Assembly: GCA_015179025.1 (NCBI GenBank)
Contig: WHUX01000353.1
Coordinates: 1 to 38,812, forward strand
DNA from: Terfezia claveryi
Lineage: Eukaryota; Ascomycota; Pezizomycetes; Pezizales; Pezizaceae
Length of the DNA: 38,812 nt
Direction of reading: 5' to 3'
Numbering within the stretch: the stretch's first letter is position 1; each line of letters opens with the position of its first letter. Below are positions 27,626 to 37,236 of this stretch, in pieces. The position numbers were made by a program, and so were the translations under genes. The notes under the pieces were generated by a model that saw nothing but the letters and a program-made list of their open reading frames with translations, had not been told where the DNA came from and made no database searches.

Positions 27626-29374
27626 ATGGCGTCTGAACTTAGTAAGAAGACTAAGAGGTCGAGACGGTTAACTATGTTACCTGAAGATATTAAGAAATTA
27701 GTAGAAGAAACTCCCAGAAAGACCAGATTTATAGTTCCTAATATAGAAGGGGAAATAAATCTGCCCATCGATATAGAAATAGGAAAACCAGGTGGAGCAA
27801 GAACCAAACTATATTTTAGTATGGCTTTACCACTCGCACCAGAAGAATTTTGGGACAGACATCTTCTAACAATTGAGGAGATTTTGAAATATACTAACCC
27901 AATGGGACATGCCCAACAGTATCATCCTGATGATACTCAACTCTTAATGGAAGCCATAGCAAAACACTACTTATGGCTAACACCTTACCCATTCAAAGAA
28001 GAAGATTTAGAAATGAACGCATTTTTAAGTAAAGAATTAAGGAAACCTGTTGTACCACTTTTAAGGAAACCGAATTAGGTAATAAATAACTGGGAAGAAA
28101 TAATGGCATTCATGATGAGTGGCACTCATCTAGAAGAATTAGCACATACCGCGGAGGATTTTTTCAATTCTAGCAAAGAACTCCCAGGAGCGTTCCTGAG
28201 AACACCAAAAGATCAATCGAAAGGCAAAGGTCGAGTACCTGAGACACCAGAAAGGAGGACTGGGTCAGCCAAAGAACCAGACGACAAAGACCAACCACCA
28301 GAAGATATAGAATTACCTGAAGACGATGATGATCTAGATACAGGACTAGACCAACAGAAGCAGAAAACACAAGGAGCAGGACGAGACCCCGATGATAGTG
28401 GAGATGATAGCTCGGACTCTGATAAGGCATCATCAGTTGCAAGTCAAACTCTTAAAAGAAAACCCAAACGAGTAAAATCAGTTGAACACCAGCAATGGGA
28501 ATCTACAACAGGAATGGTTACAATGGGTAACCATAAAGCAACGAATGCTTTAAAAGGAATAAAGATTGATATGCTAGAAAAATTAAGAGGAAAAGACAAA
28601 AAATGGCAAGACTCACAATATTTTGACTCTTGGGATACAGCAATGCAACGTTGGTTTGTTATCAAAAGAATAGATTTGGAAAGCACTTCAGCTTAGGAAA
28701 TTGTTGGATTTAGAATGGAAGGAAGTGCACTTACTACTTATAATCAATTCCTAAGAGAAAAAGGAAAGAATGCGACATTCTTTGGTTTCATACTAGCGCT
28801 AAGGGATTTTCTGATACCCTCTACTAGTAAGGATATTTTGTGGAAATGATGGAAGATAGCTACACCATACAAGGACGGACGTCATATAGGAATCAAACAG
28901 TTTGCCAACTGGCTTACTAAAATGCAAATCAAATTGATTGACAAGGATGGCAAATAATTAATATTGCAGGAAGTAAAAAGAAGAAAGTTTCTTAATCACC
29001 TGCCGCCATATATGTCAGCTACATTAATTCCTTTAATCAAAGAAGAATGGTTATATGATCAGCTCATACATCAAGCGGAGTCATATGAAGCTTCCAAGAA
29101 GGATATTGCCCTACCATCCACAACAAATACATCCCGACGACAACACCCTCAGAATGAAAATCGAAGTCATGGTCCATGCAGGGACCAGAATCAACGACAA
29201 AAAACAGGATTTAATCCTAGCAGCAATCCCAACACCAAACCCAACACAGAAAATTGGAAGGACCCAGATTGGGACATCATCACAAAAAAATTGGATCAGA
29301 AGACGAAGATACAATTAATTAGAGACTAGAAATGTCTATGGTGTTGGAACTCTAGATACTCCTATAAGGAATGT
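27626..29374 (+). pseudogene. gag: Gag region of E, one frame with five stops
   Basis: ATG 27626: MASELSKKTKRSRRL, a basic N-terminus, then an N-terminal domain, an acidic/disordered linker at about residues 190-260 (PEDIELPEDDDDLDTG), a capsid-like region (QWESTTGMVTMGNHKATN to YEASKKDI) and a terminal zinc knuckle at 29333-29374 whose His is Tyr (CLWCWNSRYSYKEC). Stops: TAG 28076 (Trp), TAG 28694, TGA 28847, TAA 28955, TAG 29327. No indel. The arrangement is the same as in F. Gag would form the particle. It runs on into pol in the same frame, unlike A-C. Confidence 0.85.
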
Positions 29375-31412
29375 AGGAAAGCAAAAAATAAGGTACCTAT
29401 GTATACAGCCGTACAAGATTTAGCTATGCTGATAGCCAACAAGGATAAAATCAACAAGAATAAAATCAAGGAACGACCCTTTTCAAGACAGGTACTAGAT
29501 TTTAGCAAGGTATTCGTTAAAGCTAACGAACACCCTGCACTAGCTTTAATTGATCTCCAAATGAAAGGAGAAGACTTAATCAATTCTCAATTTGTACACC
29601 TATATAAAATACCAACTAGAAGTATCGAGAAGAAATCATTAAGTTCTGCAATTAAAGGCTCAAAAGGAACGATAGACAAAGCTTGTACTATCAAACTGGA
29701 TTGGATAGGTTATGTAGAAGAACGAATATTCTATGTAGCTCATTTGACTGGATGGGACATGATACTAGGAGAACCTGCACTCAGCAAAGTGCGAGCAATA
29801 ATTCCTGCCCATCAGGAACCAGTTACTATCCAACCGGAAAATATTCCTCGATTCTAGCTAAGTGTATGGAAAGGATCTAGAACCATAGCGAATAGTATTA
29901 GATCAGCATATACTCAGGTCAGCTGCAAATCAGTTACAGATTATAGTAAACCGGATAATTGGGAAAGTATTAGTAACGCAGAAGAATCTGATTCAGAAAG
30001 AGAACTCGTGACAGCTGTTTCTACGGTACAGAAACAATTTAACCCTGTAACATAGTTTCCCTTATTATTTCCCAAGACAATTCCATGGGAATTACCTCCA
30101 CTAAGAAAAATTAATCACTCTATCAAACCAAAAGCAGGAGCTACTTGGATACCAAAATGGCGACTCTCAGGACATCGATTTAGACAACAAATCCATGACA
30201 AATTAGTCGAAGAAGAAGCGTCAGGTCGCATATATAGAGTAGAAAATAACACAAATACTGTAGTCATGTTCACTATCCCTAAATGAGATAAACCGGAAGA
30301 AGCCAGACAAGTCAATGATTGTCGAAACCACAATTTAGCCATCGAACCGGACCACACCCCATTGCCAGATATTAATGAAGTAATTGAACTAGTAGCGGAG
30401 AATCCCATTTGGACTTAGCTTAATTTAGCCAATGGATTTTTTAATATCAGGAACAATAAAGAATCTGAGCAACACTCTACCTTTTTATGTCACATGGGAT
30501 ATTTCAGAACTAGAGTTATGCAACAAGGGGATCGTAACGCACCAGCTACTATGGTTCGCGTTATGCATGAAATTTTTAAGGACATGGTCTATAAAAATTT
30601 AATTATCTATATTGATGATATTATTATATTCTCTAAAATGTATGAAGAACATGTAGAATTATTGAAGAAAGTACTTCAACATCTACAGGATGAGAAATTC
30701 TATCTCAAAGAAAGCAAATGCCAGTTCTTTACTCCAAGATTGGAAATCTTAGGACACGTTTTGATATCAGATGGATTACATGTAGACCCGAAGAAGAGGA
30801 CTACTATATTAACATTTCTAACTCCCGCAAGAAAAAAGGATCTTAGAGGATTCCTTGGAATCATTAATTATCTCAGCAGGTTTATTCCTGACTTGGCATC
30901 GTATGCAAGCACCCTGTCAGAACTGCAAGGAGAAACAAAGAAATGGGAATGGACAGATACTCATAATACACCGTTTGAAAAACTTAAGGAACTCTTGAAT
31001 TCTCCACATGTTTTAAAACCCTGGAATAATGAATCTACTGAACCCAAATATTTAGTCTGTGATGCTAGTGATGTAGGACTAGGATCTTGGATAGGTCGAG
31101 GACCGTTGACACACATCAGACCATCATGCTTCCACTCTAGAAAATTTAATCCAGCACAACTCAATTATCCTACCTTTCAAAAAGAATTATTAGCAATTAT
31201 TGACTCATTAAAATTTTTTGAAGCACAATTGAGAGGTCACAAGTTTACTATCCTTACCGACCACAAACCGTTAGTAACCTTCCATACTCAAATGCCTGCA
31301 AGTCAAAAATTGAGGCGATGGCAAGATTACCTAACGGAATTTGATACAGACATACAGTATACTGCAGAAAAGGAAAATTTGATAGCAGACGCTCTATCAA
31401 GAAAGCATAAAT
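29375..31412 (+). pseudogene. pol: Protease, RT and RNase H of E
   Basis: Same frame as gag. Protease at about 29520-29830: HPALALIDLQMKGEDLI then FVHLYKIP, AIKGSKGTIDKACTIKL and GWDMILGEPAL. The usual Asp-Ser/Thr-Gly reads Asp-Leu-Gln. RT: EEEASGRIYRVENN, QVNDCRNHN (for VxDYRxLN), catalytic YIDD at about 30611, GHVLISDGLHVDPKK, FLGIINYLSRFI. RNase H: CDASDVGLGSWI, FQKELLAIIDSLKFF, TDHKPLVTF, DALSRKHKY at about 31390-31412. Stops: TAG 29855, TAG 30053, TGA 30284, TAG 30416; open from 30419 to 32230. Confidence 0.88.
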
Positions 31413-32790
31413 ACTTGGACACTCCCACCACCGAGAACGATTATATTTCCAACAGCATCAATCCTCCTAACCATACCTACAACCGCAACATCTCTACCAA
31501 TGCTTTAAGAACTTTCCACTCACCAGAAACCTCTACTCAGAACAATATAGTTTCTCGCAAAGCTATCAATTTCAAGTATGTCGACTGTAACTTCAATAAA
31601 TGTCGTGGAAGAGCTGAAGAACTTGGACACCATATCTTCTGTCCATACTTCGAGGGCATCCAGGATGAAGAAAGTGAATATGACATAATGAAGAAAGAAG
31701 AGTCCTCAGACGATGAGACTCTATCCACCATACTAGAAGAAGTTTTCAGCGGGTATGATTGTATACCCAATATAAACAAGAACAAACCTTTAATAGTTCT
31801 TGGATTAAGATATAGGCCTCCATTTTCTGAAAACGCTGAACAAAACACCCTCGCTCTCGGAGAAGCGAAGAAAATTGCCTTTAACCGAGCTTATAGCAAT
31901 TGGCAACAACATAAAAGGATGTACTGGCCTATTTGCCATAATTTTTACTGTCTAGCTCATGGTACCTTCTATGCCATGAACAACCGCATGTTTACCGTCG
32001 AAACATGCACAATTTGTGATCACCATGGACATGGCAGTTTGAACTGTAACTTGACAGCCTCAGTTCTTAAGAAGGAGAAGGAATTTCTTACGACTCATAT
32101 TGCGCGTCTTGTATCCGCAAATGAGCCTCAAAAGGAACTAGCACCAGTACAACAAACACCAGCTTATCCACTTCCACAAGCTCTCAGCTGCGAAGAAGCT
32201 ATCCAGGAAATTGGAGAATGGGCAAAAAGATAGATTACCAACAAGCCGACACGACCTACTCTCCAATCCAGCATTCAGTTCAGTAACTCTACCGAACAGA
32301 TAAGCACCCGACAAATGGAACAGGAGATCATGAATACTCCTGTTGCCCCTCAACAACCATGGAATACATCTCAACAACCAGCTGCAACCGCTAGCAGCAG
32401 TAATGCAATTTCAATCAACACCACCGCCGTCACTACTCGTTCTAAAAAGCGAGTAGCCATTGATGAAGATTTACCCTCCTTCATTCAAGATACCAAGACC
32501 TCCAGACAGCGTTGTGATTTCTGTAAGTTCTCAGGACATAATGCTTCTACATGCAAGGAGAAGAAACCCACCATCAATGACTTCAATGTAAGGATCGAAC
32601 CGACCCTCAACAAGCTCATTGAAGAGAAACACATCAGCGACAGATGGGAAGACAACAAGGACTACTTCATCACACAGTGGCTTGACCAAGGTACAGGTAT
32701 GAAAGCCACATATCAATCATGCATGAAAGTATATCCTATCTGGAAGAACTACTATGATACCTTTGTGAACCGTAAGGATCATAGAAGAAG
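31413..32790 (+). CDS. Cys/His-rich insert between RNase H and integrase of E
   Basis: About 460 codons in the pol frame where chromoviruses normally have a short linker. In order: CNFNKCRGRAEELGHHIFC (31586-31642; C-x4-C-x8-H-x3-C), an acidic Ser/Asp/Glu stretch (EEVF region), NKPLIVLGLRYRPPF, CHNFYCLAH, a zinc knuckle CTICDHHGHGSLNC (32006-32047), TAG at 32231, a basic TRSKKRVAID stretch and a second knuckle CDFCKFSGHNASTC (32513-32554). Both knuckles fit CX2CX4HX4C perfectly. Then DRWEDNKDYFITQWLDQ leads to the integrase N-terminus. It may be an extra nucleic-acid-binding module or a captured coding sequence. I do not recognise the family. Confidence 0.7.
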
Positions 32791-34382
32791 AGACGGATTT
32801 TTGTATGTCAAAAACCGACAAGGACAATGGAGACTAGTCTTGCCCTCTACCTTTAACATCGAAGTAAGAACTATCTCGAATTGGTTATTAAAGATGCAAA
32901 TGAAGCAACCACTTAGAGTGGCATTGAAAAAACGATGAAATATCTTACTGACCGATATGATTACTAGTCCTTTGCAGAACCAACTAAGGACTATATCAAG
33001 AGTTGTGATACTTGTCAATGGACAAAGTATTACAACAAGGCACCACTTGGACTCGTAACCCCATTACATGTACCAAGCAGGCCATGGACTGACATATCGA
33101 TAGATTTTCTTAAAGTAGTACCTGTGTTTACTAAGTGTTCAATTTTGTACCCGAATATTCCTGTTGAAGAAGATCATATAGTTTGTATTTTATGACTTTG
33201 GACGATTGTCGATAGACAATCAGGATTCAAGTTTCTTATTCCTGTCTCAGATAATTTCACAGTAGAACAATGTACTGCTACCTTTGATACTCATGTAGTC
33301 CCGACTATGGGATACTCTTTTTGTATTGTTTTTGACCACGACACTCTTTTTATGTCAACGCACTTTCAAGATTAGGCTAGGAATAAAGGAATCAAGTTGG
33401 AACCGTCCACCGCATATCATCCACGTGCAGACGGACAATCGGAAATTGTGAACAAAGAAATTCTACAGGTAGCAAGAGCCTGTAAAATCGAAGAATTTGA
33501 TTGGCTATAGAAACTACCAGAGATACAGTTGAAACTTAACTCTAGGTATAATTCTGCTAGACAGAATAGTCCCTTTTTCATACTATTTGGATTTAATACA
33601 CATCTTGGTGTATCGATACTTCCATACCCCATTAACGCATATGTACCAGCAAATGAATGTCATGAGGTAACGTCTAAAAACCTATATGACGCCAAGAAGA
33701 CTCAAGCATCTCAAGCGAACAAATGACTACCCAATGCAGCCAAATTTTAGTCGGACAACAAGTTATGCTTTCCTCAGAAAACATCAACCTATCAAATGTC
33801 ACACCCAAACTCAAACCAAAATGGCTAGGCCCATTTCCTATTATTTCTAGTAATCGGAAACGTAATAACTATAGCCTAGACCTATGCAGTCAACCTGACC
33901 TTCACCTCATATATAATACTTTTCATATTAGCAAACTCAAACCATACTACAAAAACGATCCCACCTAGTTCCCTCACAGACAATCTCAGGAACCAGGACC
34001 AATTCAAGACGATCGTTATGAAGTTGAAAAGGTATTAGAATTCAGAACAGCTCCTCGAACTGGAAAAAGACAATATAAGGTTAGATGGCTAGGATACTCT
34101 CCTAAATATGATTCCTGGGTAAACACCAAGGATATCACCACCGAAATTCTTCAAGACTTCTGGATGACCAGAAGCATGGAAAATACATTTAAGAGACGTC
34201 GAAGGACTAAAGGAAAACAAGGACTACGAACCAGAGATGAGACCCGAGCTCTCATCCAACAAGAACGAGATAGAATCATGAGTCAAGGAAACACTAAGGA
34301 TATTCATGTTAATGCTAATGTATTAACAATGTATCAAATCTTAGGACGTATGGAAACCAATATGGCAGAGCGAAAGAAGTAA
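32791..34382 (+). pseudogene. pol: Integrase and chromodomain of E, two frame changes
   Basis: N-terminal block GFLYVKNRQGQWRLVLP, zinc-finger region with its His pair damaged and CDTC preserved, then a frame change near 32890. Core: SIDFLKVVPVFT (Asp), about 25 extra residues including TKCSILYPNIP, TIVDRQSGFKFLIPV, FDHDTLFMS (Asp), STAYHPRADGQSEIVNK (Glu): triad present. A second frame change near 33720. KPKWLGPFPIISSN (GPF), FHISKLKPYY, then the chromodomain RYEVEKVLEFRTAPRTG, QYKVRWLGYSPKYDSW, followed by a basic tail and a coiled-coil-like C-terminus to TAA at 34380-34382. Stops include TAG near 33375 and 33966. Confidence 0.85.
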
Positions 34383-34410
34383 GGATAGGAAATCCTTCTA
34401 TATGGGGAAG
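34383..34410 (+). other. Polypurine tract of E
   Basis: The short 28-bp stretch after the pol stop ends in ATGGGGAAG directly before the 3' LTR: the expected plus-strand primer. Confidence 0.65.
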
Positions 34411-35088
34411 TATAATGGAGAACGTTGTTTCATTATTTATATAATTGATTATATACTTTTGTATTTCCTATATTACTACTATGTTATATAACTAAGCTTT
34501 CGGTTGAAGGACTAGCCTTCTACCACCTCCTATTGCTTTATAAGCGTCCATAGCACGCTGAATTTGCCATGGGAACTTCCATGGCACTTGCTATATGAAG
34601 ACACCCTCATTATGGCCGCATGACCTCTGTTTAAGGTGTGTGACTTATTACTATGGCCACATGACTATTGTTTAAGGCGTGTGACTCATTACTATAACCA
34701 CATGACCCCTTTTGTACAGCGCACCACCTTCTGGTGTGCCACCCTTTATTGTATTTATTTCCTTAGTCATCAGATCTTAGAGGAGTATAAATAGGCCGCT
34801 GGATTCCCTCTGGAATCCAGGGAAAGATAAGAAGCAACCAAGCAAGCACACAGAGCAAGCAAGCCAATATTCCGATCAGATCAAGATTATATAGCTTAGA
34901 TAGCACAAATCATATAAGATAGATTATACCAGTTAATTACTATTCCCCTCGGGAACGTCCCACATAGTAATCTCCCTACTCTTCTGAGGTCCTACCTCAG
35001 TAGAACCGAAATACACAAATGTCCGTACCTACAGATATAGATTATATAAACGGCACCGAATAAATACTGTCTAGTACCATTTATTACA
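34411..35088 (+). repeat. 3' LTR of element E (678 bp)
   Basis: Starts TATAATGGAG (the expected TG changed to TA) and ends TTTATTACA, with CTCCA following. Same length as the 5' LTR. It carries an intact TATAAATA at 34786-34793. Confidence 0.95.
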
Positions 35089-36061
35089 CTCCATTTAGAT
35101 GATAAGAAGGATACTCTAGTCTAACACCTCATGAAGTTTGAAAACAAATGGAACCTCCTATTGGCCAACATAGCTACTATTCACTCCAATACCTCCAGTC
35201 ACACTGGTACTATTAAGAGCTTTGTTAGCTATAATGGGTGGAAAACAACTATGCTGTTATCTACACTTCCCTACATCGCTATATATCAGAGTCTTATCAT
35301 AAATATTATAGATGGAACAGCCACTCTAACCTATACAGATATAGTACTCTGACTATATGAACTATCTGATCACCTCAAAATCTGTCTAAGAAGAGATGTA
35401 CTACCTCAAGAACCTGTATTAGCCTTTGCAGCTACTAGCCTACTAGTTAAGTATCATTACTATAAGGCAAAGAAATGGCTTGGAACTTCACATAAAGAGA
35501 AGGACTGCCGAACCAAGAAAAGAGATCTAGTAAAAGCTACAACAGCCAATGTTACTCAGTCCGATAATGTTTATGATATATTCTGCAATATGACAACTAC
35601 TGAAATACCTAGAACAACTACTAAAAAATCTCTGAGTCCAGCCAAGTGGTTTACTGATTTAAGCTCTTCAGTATATATTACTAACAACTTAGCTGAGCTG
35701 ATTGATTCATGACTCCATTACCAACTCATGAGAACTAGAGGAGGTAGTACTCAGTCTACCTACAAAAGCACTATTCATCTAGGAAACCTCACCCTCCATA
35801 ATGTCCTATTTATTCCTAACTTCTCTTGCAAGCTTATCAGTATTGCAAAGATCTCTTAGCAAGGCAGATCTCTCAATATTGGAAAATTAAACAAACTCGA
35901 ATACGAGAGATGCTCAATTCCCCATATTATCACTCATGAAATCTACCAAATAGATATAAGCTATTCAACAAAGTCCTATCTTACTAAGTAGGAAGCAATA
36001 AACTAGCATGAAAGGTATGCTAACCTTTCTTTTCCTTCATTTAGAACCATTTCCAAGACGC
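35089..36061 (+). pseudogene. pol: Copia-type Gag C-terminus and protease of G
   Basis: Continues from 25643 across the duplication: HLDDKKDTLV, a stop, HLMKFENKWNLLLANI, LSTLPYIAIYQSLI (copia Gag core), then KKWLGTSHKEKDCRTKK, a knuckle that has lost its first two Cys. The protease region WFTDLSSSVYITNNL corresponds to the copia WxxDSGASxHITN site; Ser-Gly-Ala-Ser and His have become Leu-Ser-Ser-Ser and Tyr, mostly by C-to-T/G-to-A, with the Asp retained. LHNVLFIPNFSCKLISIAKI is the typical C-terminal protease block; HERYANLSFPSFRTISKT is the gag-pre-integrase block. The sequence is cut by F's LTR at 36062. Confidence 0.78.
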
Positions 36062-36466
36062 TGTAACATGAGACTCTAAGGACAAGGTGACTAAGGCTCA
36101 ATCACATGTAAGGGTTAGAAAATAGTACACTGCCTCAGCACTGCCCCAGCACTGCCTCGTTGGAAACACATATAGTCCTCTGAATTTCCCTTCAGTTGGA
36201 TAGATAGTTAGAACTCAGAACATAGTTAGAGTACAATCAATATAGAAGTTCCACTGGTTAATCTTCTAAGTGCCTTTGGTACTCCTATACTACTTTACCT
36301 ATTATAGTAATCTTATACTACTGGTAATAACTTTAATAGTGAGACTGAACAATATAATATTAGTAATCTACTTTGTAGTATATATTACTAGCCTGAGATT
36401 ATCTAATTAGATTGGATCCTTATCTAATCTAATCTGATTGTCCAGTCCCCCTAACAACACTTTACA
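36062..36466 (+). repeat. 5' LTR of element F (405 bp)
   Basis: TGTAACATGAGACTC to ACACTTTACA. The start is where the copia reading ends, and the end is defined by similarity of the next bases with E's leader. AT-rich, with TATATATTAC-like motifs at about 36379. No second copy in the window to confirm limits. Confidence 0.65.
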
Positions 36467-36969
36467 TTTTTTTAACCTAAAAAACTTAATTCTTACCTAA
36501 CTAGGAAGGCCTGATCAACCTTACCTAATCAATAAAGTTTCTACCAACAAGAGTAGAAACTAGAGCCAGTATAAGCCTACAGCATAAAGCATAGTAGCAC
36601 CAAAGTCTGACAGTCAGCAGTAAGACTATCCTTCAAATAGCAACAGTAAGACTATTCAACAAATAGCAATAGTAAAAGCCTACAAATAGTAGCAAACAAC
36701 ATAAGAGGGCAACAATAATTGTATTTAACTAGCAAATATAAAGAAAATAACAATTACCTAATCTGGTAACTCTGAGACCTAGAAACTGCCTTAGAAGTCC
36801 AATAAGGGTGAGGATTATAGGAACTAGTCCTATCAACATCCAAACTCCAGAGAGTATTCCACCTCCACTCTCTACCTAGCCTAAACAAAAATTGGGAATT
36901 CTCCCAGTAAGCAGAACAAGGAAAGTTTCTGTACCTCTCCCTTCAAAAAGAACACAAGTACCTAGCAGT
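36467..36969 (+). other. Leader of F, upstream part
   Basis: A T run and AACC follow the LTR, then AAGGCCTGATCAACCTT at 36506-36522 (exact match with E), then an A-rich repeat-like tract with AGTAAGACTATTC/CAACAAATAGC motifs (about 36600-36700). No plus-strand ORF. Confidence 0.6.
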
Positions 36970-37236
36970 TTAACTCTTATTCTTCCACTCAACTTTCTTC
37001 CCAGCATTTAAAGGAAACCCTGCTCCCACAACAATCTCATCAACAAAAGTAACCCTTTTACCCTTCAGCCTCCTCTCTCCCTTACCATAATCAACCTTGG
37101 TATTAGAAGCAACAGAAAGAGGATAAGAAGGAAGTTGATGAGAAGTAGATCCTTCCTCATTAGGATCTACCTTAAAGAAAGCAGGAATAGAAGAAACAAA
37201 GTCCAAGGAATCAGTAGTATAATATCTGATAGACAT
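36970..37236 (-). CDS. Antisense ORF of F overlapping the gag start codon (88 aa, unknown)
   Basis: The ATG (37236-37234) overlaps gag's ATG (37235-37237) as CATG. The product starts MSIRYYTTDSLDFVSSIP, continues with an acidic/polar middle and ends with a Lys-rich part containing GKRVTFVDEIVVGAGF and KKVEWKNKS. E's antisense protein shares the MS start, an SS-hydrophobic-P-x-F pattern near the N-terminus and GK-x-VTF-x-D. Not recognised as a known family. Whether it is expressed is unknown; no promoter is visible, and a chance frame is possible. Confidence 0.48.
   Translation of the reverse strand: MSIRYYTTDSLDFVSSIPAFFKVDPNEEGSTSHQLPSYPLSVASNTKVDYGKGERRLKGKRVTFVDEIVVGAGFPLNAGKKVEWKNKS

Larger units (their letters stand above)
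25644..35088 (+). mobile_element. Ty3/gypsy chromovirus E, complete, nested in copia G
   Basis: 9445 bp between two LTRs of exactly 678 bp, bounded by CTCCA (25639-25643 and 35089-35093). Order: LTR, leader of about 0.8 kb (after removing the solo LTR) containing a minus-strand ORF, gag-pol in one frame (27626 to about 32900) with ten stops, integrase and chromodomain after two frame changes, purine tract, LTR. It is a different clade from A-D: no frameshift signal, a noncanonical protease motif and a large insert between RNase H and integrase. Confidence 0.95.
25283..36061 (+). mobile_element. Ty1/copia remnant G, split by E and truncated by F
   Basis: Gag N-terminal part at 25283-25643 continues in frame at 35094 across the CTCCA duplication made by E, then runs through a degenerate knuckle, a copia protease region and a gag-pre-integrase block to 36061, where F's LTR starts. 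RT and RNase H lie beyond F or are lost. Heavily decayed and AT-rich. Confidence 0.8.

Noticed and set aside
18959..34382. TAG reassigned as a sense codon
   Set aside because: TAG stands at both Trp and Gln positions and comes with other C-to-T damage in catalytic motifs, so decay explains it.
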